A stretch of DNA of 64,000 nt from NCBI RefSeq assembly GCF_011761355.1, contig NZ_JAASRW010000005.1, positions 372,001 through 436,000 of the forward strand, read 5' to 3'. Under the pieces are notes generated by a model. It was given only the letters and a program-made list of their open reading frames with translations. It did not search any database and had not been told where the DNA came from. Source of the DNA: Paenibacillus lupini. GTDB lineage: Bacteria > Bacillota > Bacilli > Paenibacillales > Paenibacillaceae. Positions within the stretch are counted from its first letter, which is position 1, and each line of letters starts with the position of its first letter. A program made the translations under genes and the position numbers. Below are positions 31,781-40,616 of this stretch, piece by piece.

Positions 31781-33412
31781 TCACAGAGAAGCATGAAAAA
31801 CATCCGGACGGCTGCTGAGATTATTTAGGATGCCAAATGCTTTCTTGTTCCTGCTGTAGAGGGACTTGAATACTTCGAAATAGATGTCATAGGTAGCTTT
31901 ATTCCGTGGGTTTGGCTTGTAAGTTGCTTGGACAGTCACCAAACTTTTGGCTTCATGTATACTTGGGATCATACCTAGTCCAACAGCTGTGACAAGAGCT
32001 GCACCTATGGCGCCGGCATTTTGAGGGCTTTCCACCGTCTCAATTTCTCGTCCGAGAATATCAGCAAGAATCTGGCAGGTGAGAGGAGCTAATGCGCCGC
32101 CCCCAACAAAGCGGATCGTCTTGGACGTCTTGATTTTCCGGTCCTGTGATTCTAGCTGCCACCTGAGATGGTAACAGATTCCTTCGAGCACTGCATGAAT
32201 CAGCTCGGTCTTGCCTGTATCAATGCTGATGTTGAAAAATAGTCCCCGAGCGTTCGAATCCTCAAACGGGCAGCGATTCCCGTGCAGCCATGGTGTGAAA
32301 ATGACGCCGTTACTTCCGGCAGGCACGTCTTTGATCGCATGCATCATGTAGTCATACAAGCTCCGGTACATTGTCTCCTGGGTTTCGGAGATTTGTTTTT
32401 TCTCCAGATAGATTCCGATCTCATCCAAGGCAAGATGATTCTTGACCCACTCCAAACATTTGCCTGCTGTCTCAAGCTCACAGAAATAATGATAACGGTC
32501 AGGGATGGCTCCTACGATTGATGCAATCATATTGGTTGTATCAATTAACTGCCGGTTGACGACAGTGGAAACCCAGCCCGAGGTACCAAGGTAGATATGG
32601 GTGTCTCCTTCAGCTACAGCGCCAGCTCCAACACCAATCAGCGCAGCATCTCCACCTCCGCCAAATACCGGTGTCCCTACCGAGAGTCCAAGTTCAGCAG
32701 CGGCTTGTGTGGACAAAGTTCCAACCTGTTCAGTTGACTTTATGACCCTTGGGAAATGATTGATCTCGACGCCAAACATTTTACACATTTGCTTACTGAA
32801 CGTCTTTCTTCCTTTTCTCGAATCATATAACAAGGTTGCATAGGCACTATCTTCCGTCATAACGAATTCACCCGTGCATTTATAGAGGAGATACTCCTTT
32901 ACATCCAGCCACTTGTACACCTTGCGGAACAACTCTGGTTCATTACGCTTTACCCAGGTATACTTCCAGACGGGGTCCTTCACACTAGCCGGGACAGCAC
33001 GTGTAATTGCAAGCGACCTGGCAAGCTTAAAGACGTTAACGCCTGCTATCTTCATGCCGTGCATGATACCTTCTCGATGCTCTTTGGCTGCACGGGTATC
33101 CATATAACTCATCGCTTTGCGAATGGGCTGACCTTCACGATCAACGAGGATCATCCCTTGCATCTGAGCGCAGAAGGAGATACCTCCAATCTGATCAGCT
33201 GGAATAAGGCTGTCCTGAAGAACTTGCTTGGTCGTATGCTGCATGGCGTTCCACCAGTCGGCGGGATCCTGCTCAGCGCCTCCGTTATCCAGGATAGAGA
33301 GCTCATAGCTAAACAAAGCGCTCGCGACAAGCGTAATCAAATCCGTAAGATGATAGAGACAGGTTTTGACACCAGAAGTTCCTACATCATAAGTGAGTAC
33401 ATAAGTACCCAT
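31781..33412 (-). CDS. FGGY-family carbohydrate kinase
   Basis: 543 residues, longer than typical xylulokinases (about 490-500). N-terminal phosphate-binding YVLTYDVGTSGVKTCLY, GGISFCAQMQGMILVD, then GTSGWVSTV and ETAGKCLEWVKNHLAL, and the C-terminal ATPase motif RFVGGGALAPLTCQILADIL. The ATG at 33412 is preferred to a GTG nine bases earlier that lies in the ribosome site. It is the last gene of the operon aminotransferase, aldolase, MFS, kinase. It should phosphorylate a keto-sugar or polyol before aldol cleavage. It resembles the uncharacterised FGGY group that includes YoaC more than classic XylB; substrate unknown. Confidence 0.88.
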   Translation of the reverse strand: MGTYVLTYDVGTSGVKTCLYHLTDLITLVASALFSYELSILDNGGAEQDPADWWNAMQHTTKQVLQDSLIPADQIGGISFCAQMQGMILVDREGQPIRKAMSYMDTRAAKEHREGIMHGMKIAGVNVFKLARSLAITRAVPASVKDPVWKYTWVKRNEPELFRKVYKWLDVKEYLLYKCTGEFVMTEDSAYATLLYDSRKGRKTFSKQMCKMFGVEINHFPRVIKSTEQVGTLSTQAAAELGLSVGTPVFGGGGDAALIGVGAGAVAEGDTHIYLGTSGWVSTVVNRQLIDTTNMIASIVGAIPDRYHYFCELETAGKCLEWVKNHLALDEIGIYLEKKQISETQETMYRSLYDYMMHAIKDVPAGSNGVIFTPWLHGNRCPFEDSNARGLFFNISIDTGKTELIHAVLEGICYHLRWQLESQDRKIKTSKTIRFVGGGALAPLTCQILADILGREIETVESPQNAGAIGAALVTAVGLGMIPSIHEAKSLVTVQATYKPNPRNKATYDIYFEVFKSLYSRNKKAFGILNNLSSRPDVFHASL

Positions 33413-33427
33413 AGCTTGCACCTGCCT

Positions 33428-34645
33428 TTACATAGGCTGATTGTTCCCCAAATTCCTGGTGGGAACCGGTAAGGTGGATTCCTTAATCCGGAAGGTAATA
33501 GGAAGCATGATGATGGTTAAAAGCACAAACAGAAGCATCGGCCAGACAATCGTGCCCAAAGCATCATTTAGCACTTCGAATAAGTAAACAAAGGCGATGC
33601 CGGATACCTGCCCCATCAATAAAATCATGCCAAGAGATGTTCCTTCCTGGACGGGATAAGCAACCTCCGAACCATGCTGGAACAAGATTGGTGCTACGCC
33701 CATAATCATAAAGCCTGCAATTCCGGCGATGATGGACACTAGAACAGGCTGATCAACGAATGTAAGACCAACATAGGAGGGGATCAGTATGGCGATAGCG
33801 GAAACAAAGAATGGTACTCGAATCCGGTATCGATCCGATAGAATGGGTAGAACAACAGCCCCTATGATTCCGGCAACGATAAATACGGCTCCAACTAAGC
33901 CGGCTTCTTCGGATGTAAATCCACGTGGGATAAGAATCGTTTCAAGAAGCGTTAATATGGTGTTGAATATGCCAATGGAGATAAAACTGATCAATAGAAT
34001 AAGGACGTAGCTTTTGTTTGCTATTAGAAGTCGAATCGATTCGAATCGTAAAACCTCTTGCTTAGCAGGAGAGTCATTGGTGAGGGGAGCGGGAGGTTTC
34101 AAATTCACAAAGGCAGCGGCCAAACAGGCGGCTAGGATTGCGAAGCTGGCAAACCACTTGAAGAGTGTGGGGATGCCGGATGATTCTGCAATCGCAGGTG
34201 CTATGGCCATTGGAACAATAAATCCGATATATTGAGCTAACGTCAGAATGCCTGCTGCCGTTGACCGGTCTTTAAGCGGGAACCAGTCGGAGGCTACCTT
34301 AGTCGCTATATTGAGAAGAAAAGGCTGACCAATCGCCAGAATAAACTGCATGATCAGAACGAGTGTGAAATCATCTGCGAAAAGAGCACGAAGCGTTCCA
34401 AACACAGCTGTTATACTTGCACCGATTAACAAAGAGGCTTTGTAGCCCCATTTATCAATGACCCAGGAAGCGGGCAAAGAGAACAGAATGAACATCATCA
34501 TAAAGCTCATGGAGCATAAAGTGATGGACATGCTGCCTACTCCGTAGAAATCTTCTGCAAGACTTGAAATTGGCGCGAGCGAGAGCCACATCATTTCGGT
34601 TGATACGATGATCGGTACGATCGATAAAAGAATGATCCATTTCAT
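33428..34645 (-). CDS. MFS transporter of the aminotransferase-aldolase operon
   Basis: 405 residues with twelve hydrophobic segments; LPASWVIDKWGYKASLL after TM2 is a motif A-like loop. No good ribosome site precedes the ATG at 34645. In frame upstream, an ATT at 34669 follows GGTGG by seven bases and would add KRIDHSL to the N-terminus, a cytoplasmic stretch common in MFS proteins. Use of this rare start is possible but unproven. It lies third in the operon and is the likely uptake system for the unknown substrate. Confidence 0.88.
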   Translation of the reverse strand: MKWIILLSIVPIIVSTEMMWLSLAPISSLAEDFYGVGSMSITLCSMSFMMMFILFSLPASWVIDKWGYKASLLIGASITAVFGTLRALFADDFTLVLIMQFILAIGQPFLLNIATKVASDWFPLKDRSTAAGILTLAQYIGFIVPMAIAPAIAESSGIPTLFKWFASFAILAACLAAAFVNLKPPAPLTNDSPAKQEVLRFESIRLLIANKSYVLILLISFISIGIFNTILTLLETILIPRGFTSEEAGLVGAVFIVAGIIGAVVLPILSDRYRIRVPFFVSAIAILIPSYVGLTFVDQPVLVSIIAGIAGFMIMGVAPILFQHGSEVAYPVQEGTSLGMILLMGQVSGIAFVYLFEVLNDALGTIVWPMLLFVLLTIIMLPITFRIKESTLPVPTRNLGNNQPM

Positions 34646-34756
34646 GAGTGAATGATCGATTCTTTTAATATAAATTCCACCTTTCTTAGCGATTGTTTAC
34701 GATGTAAGAATCATCACAATTAGCCAGAAAGAGGTCCATTTGTGTGATCATTCTTT

Positions 34757-35947
34757 TTAGGAAGTTATTGAAGCTTGCTTCGAATATTTCTTCAAATAAA
34801 CGAATCGCATTAAGAGGCTTTCCAAGTAATGAATAGGCTTCACATGACCAAGCAGCTTAGCTCCGACATGGGCTTTGCAGTTTTTCTCAAGAACCATAAG
34901 TATCGCTAGGGCATCGTCACGTGTACTGCCGCAGCATAATGCACCCATACCGCGGATTAAGACAGCCGACGATCTCTTCAAAGCAGCAGCAGCCTCTGCA
35001 GGAGAGAGGTCAACACTTCTTGCTGAAGTTCCAATGAGCTGAGCAAAGTCATCCAGCAGTGGCTTTAAAGGCTGTGCCGTATGGGAAAAGGCGATAACCT
35101 CCGGACTTCCGCTCCATTGGATATGATGAATGTGCTTATGTGCTCGATAGATTTGCTGGTATACCCATGCCTCCTCAGGCATTGTGCCGTCCAGCTCATC
35201 GTAACGGACCTGAATCTCGGAACCGGAGTCATCGAAGAGAACGAAACCGTCTTCCAATCGACGACTATGATAGAGCTGATTGTCTGCTGAAGACTTCGAT
35301 TGCAAGTTAGCAGATTGACCAAGTCCAAGGGCAAAGCAGCTTAACTGGGAAGCATTTGCTTCTGGCTCACCACTTAAGCTTTTATAAGTATCATTGATAT
35401 ATTGTCGGCAAGCTTGATCCAGCTCAAGTGCTACTTCGAATGCTTCTTGATCGTCAGCGCCGTAACAGACCGCACCGTGATTTTTCATAATAACCGCTTG
35501 GTTCACGGAGTGAGTAAGCGCCTTGGCAACGTTACGTTGAAGCTTCTTTGTACTTGGGAGTGCATAGGCTCCGCATTGGACTTTCCCCGCAAGCAGGCCT
35601 TCTTCAATAAGGATCGCATCCACATCGCAGGCACTGATAACAGAAGCGTATTCTTGATGTGTATGAATGACGAAATTAACTTCTGGAAAACGTTTATACA
35701 CCTCGGCATGAACGCCTTTCTCAGAGGAAGGCTTGATGCTGCCGCTGTAGCTGCAGTCAGCGATCTGAATGGTTACAATATCTTCTGGCCTCAGAGACCG
35801 GTAATCCCGGCCGCTTGGTGTAATGACGAACTGCCAGCCATCGATCCGATGGCTGACGTTGCCCCATGTACGGGCGATTAATCCTGTTTCCATCAGCTTA
35901 ATTCCTGCTTGAATGACGCGTTGCTTGGCTTCTTGGACAGCGGTCAT
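34757..35947 (-). CDS. Class II aldolase/adducin protein with a second, degenerate domain
   Basis: 396 residues, nearly twice the usual length. The N-terminal half (about 1-190) is a complete class II aldolase with the Zn-binding residues Glu in PSSEKGVHAEVY, His-x-His in VIHTHQEY and His in MKNHGAVCYG. The C-terminal half (about 240-385) repeats the same plan (VYQQIYRAHKHIHHI, SSAVLIRGMGALCCG, then LEKNCKAH), but the metal histidines are lost. Its role is thus probably structural or regulatory. AAGGAG precedes the ATG, 17 bp after the aminotransferase stop. It probably cleaves the sugar phosphate made by the FGGY kinase. Confidence 0.88.
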   Translation of the reverse strand: MTAVQEAKQRVIQAGIKLMETGLIARTWGNVSHRIDGWQFVITPSGRDYRSLRPEDIVTIQIADCSYSGSIKPSSEKGVHAEVYKRFPEVNFVIHTHQEYASVISACDVDAILIEEGLLAGKVQCGAYALPSTKKLQRNVAKALTHSVNQAVIMKNHGAVCYGADDQEAFEVALELDQACRQYINDTYKSLSGEPEANASQLSCFALGLGQSANLQSKSSADNQLYHSRRLEDGFVLFDDSGSEIQVRYDELDGTMPEEAWVYQQIYRAHKHIHHIQWSGSPEVIAFSHTAQPLKPLLDDFAQLIGTSARSVDLSPAEAAAALKRSSAVLIRGMGALCCGSTRDDALAILMVLEKNCKAHVGAKLLGHVKPIHYLESLLMRFVYLKKYSKQASITS

Positions 35948-35964
35948 GGTCGTCTCCTTACTCC

Positions 35965-37437
35965 TTAAATCAAGGCTACATTTTTGAAAATATGATCGAA
36001 GCGGACCAGTACATCATCAATCATTTCTTCCGTATACGCTCCACTTGTGTACAACCGGCTGCCTGCGAGGGTTACAAGGCCTTCGGCCATATAAGCCGCG
36101 CCCATATGCTCCATTTCTTTTTTTCGCTTAGATGTCTCGGAGAGCACCCTCGGAATTTGCCAAGGCTTCGACCAGTTGATGGAGAAATGCATTGTACCTA
36201 CCGTTTCGAGGTGACAGATCGACCCTTGATTAAAGGCGACAAACGGCAGCTTGTATTTGCTGATCAGGGTTTGCAGTCCTGCCGTCAGCCGGTCGGCCAT
36301 TTGGCCTGATCTTTGGATGGCATTCGTCCGCTCAATCTCGCAAAGCGTATAATAACCGGCCACGCAGCTCAGTGGATTGGCAGCCATCGTACCTCCCACA
36401 AGAGCTTTCTTATACTTGCTGCCAGCTTCAATACCTGCGGACAAATATTTCATATATTCCTTCTTGCCGCCAAGACCTCCAGCTCCCGGATATCCACCGG
36501 CAACAACTTTTCCAAAGATCGTAAGATCCGGTGAAACACCATAATAGCCTTGGGCACCTGACATGCCGATTCGGAATGCGGTAACGACTTCATCAAAAAT
36601 AAGAAGAGCGTCGTATTTGCGGCATAGCTTTTCTACGCCTTTATTGAAATCCAGATCAACTGGCCTTGTGCCGCTTTCCGGGCCAACTGGCTCAATCAGG
36701 ACGGCTGCTGTTCCGCCGCGAAGCTGGTTGAAGCGAAGCTTTCTTTCCAGGTCGTTAAGATCATTTGGGAAAAACTCCTGCGTATGCTTGAAGATGTAGC
36801 GAGGAACGCCATGCGCCTGAGTCCATTTGGAACCGGGAATTCGGATCCCGTAAGCAAGCTGGTCGCTCCAGCCGTGATAGGCACCGCCCATTTTAATAAT
36901 CTTTTTCTTCTTGGTCGCGAGGCGTGCTACACGAATGGCCGCCATGCAAGCTTCCGTGCCGGAACCTAGCATACGGAACATCTCGACGCTATCGATGCTG
37001 TCTGCAATTTTTTTACCTAATTTATATTCATACTCATGGAATAGTCCGGTGGAGGGACCGCAATCATTAAGAAGTTCGATGACCTTCTCGCGTACTTCGG
37101 GCGGGTTGCTGCCCAGTACCGTAGGACCGCCTGCCTGCAGAAAATCATAATAACGATTGCCGTCAAGATCATAGAGGTAGGCACCTTCGGCCTTTGTGAA
37201 TACGAGAGGGAACGGATGATTAAATGCTAAATTATGCTGCACGCCGCCGGGAATAATCTCCTTAGCAACGTCTATCATTTCCTTCGATTTCGCACATTTG
37301 GCTTCAAAATAATCTCTTTCGTACTGCTTTAATGCTTCCGGTTTGATTGAATAAATAGGTTTAGAGATGAGCTGATCGAGCTGGCTCGTCACTGCCTTTA
37401 CATCAGGATAGCGGGAAATCGAAAAGATCCGTTCCAT
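35965..37437 (-). CDS. Class III PLP aminotransferase (glutamate-1-semialdehyde mutase-like)
   Basis: 490 residues. AYHGWSDQLAYG, the PLP aspartate motif LLIFDEVVTAFR, and the Schiff-base lysine in TIFGKVVAGGYPGAGG are present. A distinct N-terminal extension of about 55 residues precedes the usual start IIPGGVQHNLAFNHPFPLVF. It is more like the GSA-mutase branch than ornithine transaminases. It is first in the four-gene operon. Two inverted repeats of 9-bp arms lie in its leader (37452-37521), one right beside the ribosome site. A role in removing or adding an amino group on the unknown substrate is inferred. Confidence 0.9.
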   Translation of the reverse strand: MERIFSISRYPDVKAVTSQLDQLISKPIYSIKPEALKQYERDYFEAKCAKSKEMIDVAKEIIPGGVQHNLAFNHPFPLVFTKAEGAYLYDLDGNRYYDFLQAGGPTVLGSNPPEVREKVIELLNDCGPSTGLFHEYEYKLGKKIADSIDSVEMFRMLGSGTEACMAAIRVARLATKKKKIIKMGGAYHGWSDQLAYGIRIPGSKWTQAHGVPRYIFKHTQEFFPNDLNDLERKLRFNQLRGGTAAVLIEPVGPESGTRPVDLDFNKGVEKLCRKYDALLIFDEVVTAFRIGMSGAQGYYGVSPDLTIFGKVVAGGYPGAGGLGGKKEYMKYLSAGIEAGSKYKKALVGGTMAANPLSCVAGYYTLCEIERTNAIQRSGQMADRLTAGLQTLISKYKLPFVAFNQGSICHLETVGTMHFSINWSKPWQIPRVLSETSKRKKEMEHMGAAYMAEGLVTLAGSRLYTSGAYTEEMIDDVLVRFDHIFKNVALI

Positions 37438-37451
37438 AGTACCCTCCTCAA

Positions 37452-37521
37452 AAGAATTGCGCTTTTGGCAATTCTTACTTCGTAAGCATGAGCTAAAGAA
37501 TTTCTGCTTTTTGAAATTCTT
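37452..37521 (-). promoter_or_regulatory. Two matching inverted repeats in the leader of the catabolic operon
   Basis: AAGAATTGC/GCAATTCTT (37452-37476) and AAGAATTTC/GAAATTCTT (37496-37521), each with a 7-8 nt spacer containing GCTTTT, start 44 bp apart. The first lies directly upstream of the ribosome site of the aminotransferase gene. They could be paired operators or leader stem-loops. The rest of the 327-bp gap up to 37764 is AT-rich, with no other clear signal. Confidence 0.65.
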
Positions 37522-37764
37522 GCATTACATGAGATTAATTTTGAGAAAATTATGAAATTACTCACAATTCAAGTATATAGGCACAGTTCGAAAGAAGGAA
37601 CCAGTTTAGGTAATATCTATCAAAAATATTTAATAGGATTAATGCTTTTCTCCTAAGACGGAATTCACTAAGACAGGATTATAGTTATTTTTTGCTTTTC
37701 TTTTTGCGGAGGTACCTTCATAATTGAAATAAATGCCATTTTTATAAGTAAAGAGGGTGTTAGT

Positions 37765-38271
37765 GTGCGAGGGATATTAATTAGCGTTCTATTATTGCTA
37801 TCGCTATTAACAGGCTGCAGCAGCAATCAGACGGATGTAACTGCATTTAAGGATCAAAGGGAAGATCGTGTTAGTCTGTTTACTTCACTTAATTACGAAA
37901 TTATTAGAGATAGGCAAAGTATAAATGAAATTGATCACGTCAGTGATTCATTAAAGAATCCGGTTATGATCCGAGTTTTTTTAGAGATAACTAATAAAGG
38001 AGAACAAACCGCTAAGTCTATTAAGATTAGGCTCAATGAACCGCTTCCCATGAAATATGTGCAGGGATCGGGAAATGAGGGGAATACGAACGGTATTCTG
38101 AAGAAAAATGAATCATATGAGTATTACATCACATACACCTTCGCAGACGAAGCAGATTTCAAGCAATTTCTTAATGAAACAACTTTAAGCGTTCTATGGC
38201 AAGAAGAAGGTTCGGAAAATGAAATAACGCTTAATCTGCCTAGCAATCCGATTAAAGGTGAAAAGGATTAG
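37765..38271 (+). CDS. Predicted lipoprotein of unknown function
   Basis: 168 residues starting at GTG after a GAGGG site. The signal peptide is a lipoprotein type, with lipobox LLTGC at about residues 14-18 (LISVLLLLSLLTGCSSN), so the mature protein is anchored to the outer face of the membrane. The remainder has a beta-sandwich look (MIRVFLEITNKGEQTAKSIK then IRLNEPLPMKYVQG), similar to domains that carry repeated N/C-terminal Ig-like folds. It is followed three bases later by an acetyltransferase gene. I do not recognise the family. Confidence 0.75.
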   Translation: MRGILISVLLLLSLLTGCSSNQTDVTAFKDQREDRVSLFTSLNYEIIRDRQSINEIDHVSDSLKNPVMIRVFLEITNKGEQTAKSIKIRLNEPLPMKYVQGSGNEGNTNGILKKNESYEYYITYTFADEADFKQFLNETTLSVLWQEEGSENEITLNLPSNPIKGEKD

Positions 38272-38273
38272 GG

Positions 38274-38738
38274 GTGATAGGAGTGTTTCAACTTAGACAA
38301 GTAAAGGAATTTACGGAGCAAGTCGTCTCCGTTGTTGCTCAATGTGTATATAACCCTACAGAAGAGAAAATGAACGGGATCATTCAACTATATAAATCGG
38401 ATGCTAACCGGGTGTTATATGCTTACGATGATGGCAGCCGTATTGCTGCGATTATTGGTCTTTTGATCAAACCTGAGGAGATAGTTATTTTACATATTGC
38501 AGTAGATCAAGGGATGAGGGGTAAAGGCTTTGGCCGTGCTTTACTCGATGAAGTGATGTCGTTGTATGAGCTGACAACTTTGAAAACGGAGACGGATAAA
38601 GATGCTGTAGGATTTTATCGCACTTGCGGTTTTCGTATTGAAAGTCTTGGGGAGCTCTATCCTGGGGTTGAGCGGTTCTTGTGTACTAAGCTCAGACTGG
38701 ATTCCATCCAGTGTACTGAGGTTATTTCATCTGAGTAA
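38274..38738 (+). CDS. GNAT family N-acetyltransferase
   Basis: 154 residues with the acetyl-CoA motif LHIAVDQGMRGKGFGRALLDEVM and the C-terminal VGFYRTCGFRIESLG. GTG start seven bases after AAAGG; a GTG nine bases later is also possible. The last 15 codons (RLDSIQCTEVISSE) follow the end of the usual GNAT fold and coincide with a repeat-like sequence, GGATTCCATCCAGT, that recurs with one change at 63.07 kb, so the tail may derive from an inserted repeat. Substrate unknown. Confidence 0.85.
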   Translation: MIGVFQLRQVKEFTEQVVSVVAQCVYNPTEEKMNGIIQLYKSDANRVLYAYDDGSRIAAIIGLLIKPEEIVILHIAVDQGMRGKGFGRALLDEVMSLYELTTLKTETDKDAVGFYRTCGFRIESLGELYPGVERFLCTKLRLDSIQCTEVISSE

Positions 38739-38885
38739 CTAGCTACATTGTATTGCGTACAGTATAATCTGCCGTCTAGAGTTACTAGCAGACCAATTAG
38801 GTGAAATATACTGTAGAGAATACAACGTAGACTAAGATCGACACCAATCAACTATTATTCTGCTGTAGTGAATACAACGCAGCGC
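38697..38885. repeat. Cluster of dispersed ~20-bp repeats in inverted and direct order
   Basis: CTGTAGAGAATACAACGTAG (38811-38830) and CTGTAGTGAATACAACGCAG (38863-38882) are direct repeats 52 bp apart. CTACATTGTATTGCGTACAG (38743-38762) is an inverted copy. The inverted pair and its flanks (GTATA/TATAC) would make 24-bp arms of a large hairpin over 38743-38830, with TCTGC/GCAGA nested inside. The same core occurs at 63.0-63.2 kb. Confidence 0.7.
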
Positions 38886-38917
38886 ATCAGAACAACAAAT
38901 CTTACTGTCCAAAAGGC

Positions 38918-38953
38918 AAAGCCTGCACTAAGTCCGGTGCAGGCTTTTATTTT
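38918..38953. terminator. Terminator of the tyrosine phosphatase gene (both directions possible)
   Basis: AAAGCCTGCAC and GTGCAGGCTTT form an 11-bp stem with an 8-nt loop and a T-rich tail. Confidence 0.88.
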
Positions 38954-38957
38954 TTAT

Positions 38958-39710
38958 TTAACTAAGCAATTTACGCTTCAACACGGCAACTTGCTCTTCC
39001 GTTATACCAATCAAGAGCAAATACTTTTCTGCGGAACCATAACGGTTGTACAGATGCTCGAGCATCATGACCATATTATCCGGAGCGCTGCCCATGAAGC
39101 GTTCGAACATCTCTATCGCTGCGGCATCTGCGTTGCCTAGATGCTTCTGGCGCATTTCATCGACCATAGGTGCGAGACACTCTGCTGTCAGGCTATAGTC
39201 ATTAATGATCGTTTCGTGAGGGACTTGAGCGGTATCAAGAAGCAAGGCGGAGACAACACCGGTCCGATCTTTGCCTGCGGTACAATGGAAGAGTGAAACA
39301 GCTTCAGCTTCGTGTGCGAGGTGCTCGAACACCTCACGGAGTTGAGGTTGGGATTTATCCAGCATGTCTACATAGAGCTCACCCAAGCTTTGGACATGCA
39401 GGACGTCTGGTGTAGCAGGGTTGATCAGGCTGACATGATGGTAAGCGACTTTTTCGGAAGCTGCGAACACGTTAGGATCTTTCTCCAGCTCCTTCGTATG
39501 GCGCAAGTCGACAATCAACTTGACCTGTTGGTCCAGAACATAACGTTGGTCGGCTTCGGTCAGCTTGTGAAGACCATCGGCCCGGAAAAATCTTCCCCAC
39601 TTAGTCATTTGTCCGTCCTTTGTTTCATAACCGCCAAGATCACGCATGTTATAGGCGCCATCCAGCTTAACTACTCTATTCTTTTGAGATTCATAAATGT
39701 TAGTTGTCAT
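38958..39710 (-). CDS. Tyrosine-protein phosphatase (Tyr_phosphatase3 type)
   Basis: A 250-residue protein with the P-loop HCTAGKDRTGVVSALLL around residue 141, and the typical family start LDGAYNMRDLGGYETKDGQM. The HCxxGKDRT form is that of the IphP/MptpB-like branch, which acts on phosphotyrosine, phosphoserine and sometimes phosphoinositides. The general acid and Arg residues are present. AAGGAG precedes the ATG. It stands alone, and its partners cannot be told. Confidence 0.9.
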   Translation of the reverse strand: MTTNIYESQKNRVVKLDGAYNMRDLGGYETKDGQMTKWGRFFRADGLHKLTEADQRYVLDQQVKLIVDLRHTKELEKDPNVFAASEKVAYHHVSLINPATPDVLHVQSLGELYVDMLDKSQPQLREVFEHLAHEAEAVSLFHCTAGKDRTGVVSALLLDTAQVPHETIINDYSLTAECLAPMVDEMRQKHLGNADAAAIEMFERFMGSAPDNMVMMLEHLYNRYGSAEKYLLLIGITEEQVAVLKRKLLS

Positions 39711-39815
39711 TTATCTAATCTCCTTTGTCATCTCCTTAACTTCAATTTAAGTATGCAACTTGTATGTAAGTTGTGTGTAATAGCGAACTTAAGTATTTGT
39801 AAATACAACTCAAAA

Positions 39816-39843
39816 AAACCGGAGGCCATAAGGCTTCCGGTTT
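39816..39843. terminator. Bidirectional terminator/hairpin after the GntR gene
   Basis: AAACCGGAGGCC and GGCTTCCGGTTT (one mismatch) with a 4-nt loop, next to the stop of the GntR/FCD gene on the minus strand. Confidence 0.85.
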
Positions 39844-39859
39844 GATCATTATGAGAAGG

Positions 39860-40510
39860 TTATTTCAATAATCCACCAAGAATAAACTGCTCATGGACAT
39901 CCGAATATTGCTCGGTGACGGCAGCTTTTGCTGCGGTGATGTCACCGGTCTTGATCGCCTCATAAATCCGGCGGTTCGTTTGAACAGAGCGGCTTGGTTG
40001 GTATTGTGGATATTTTTTGCGGTAAGAGACGGTATGGAATACATATCTGCCCCGGTAAAGCTCCATAATTTGCAGCATGCTCTCATTATGAATGGTCCGA
40101 AGGATGGTCTCAGTGAAGAGCAGGGTGCTGTTATAGTAACTGTAGAAATCACTTTGCTCCATAGCTGCCTGCTGCTGTTCGAGGTATTGGCTCAGTGTTT
40201 CCAGATCGAAGTTAAGCTGGCGTTTCACAGCGGTATCCAGTACGAACAGCTGCATCGAGACGAGTACTTCATACATTCCGCTGAAATCATGAGCAGATAC
40301 TTCCTTCACCATAACTCCGCGTCCTCGAAAGGATCCAACTAGTCCTTCCCGTTCTAACAAGGAGATGGCTGCGCGGATAGGCGTCCTGCTCATGCCGAGA
40401 AGTCCAGCAAGCTCATTCTCGGACAACATGGAGCCGGGCATATATTCCGCACGCATAATTCGTTCACGTATTTCACGATAAGCAACGGTTTCCAGAGAAG
40501 TAGAAGACAT
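39860..40510 (-). CDS. GntR family regulator with FCD domain
   Basis: 216 residues from the ATG at 40510, with AAAGGAA about ten bases upstream; the longer in-frame version to 40597 lacks a site. The winged helix has RIMRAEYMPGSMLSENELAG and GMSRTPIRAAISLLEREGLV. The C-terminal half is an FCD ligand-binding domain of FadR type, which usually senses organic acids. No metabolic gene is directly beside it: it is divergent from a YtrA-type gene. The target is unknown; the catabolic operon at 31.8-37.4 kb lacks a regulator, but no shared motif links them. Confidence 0.87.
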   Translation of the reverse strand: MSSTSLETVAYREIRERIMRAEYMPGSMLSENELAGLLGMSRTPIRAAISLLEREGLVGSFRGRGVMVKEVSAHDFSGMYEVLVSMQLFVLDTAVKRQLNFDLETLSQYLEQQQAAMEQSDFYSYYNSTLLFTETILRTIHNESMLQIMELYRGRYVFHTVSYRKKYPQYQPSRSVQTNRRIYEAIKTGDITAAKAAVTEQYSDVHEQFILGGLLK

Positions 40511-40616
40511 AGTGATATTTTCCTTTGTCTGTTTTAGTTTAATAGTAACAAAACCTCTATGTCTTGCAAACACTTTATAACAGAGGATTTTTCCCAATTG
40601 CCTCTTGCGGTCTTAT

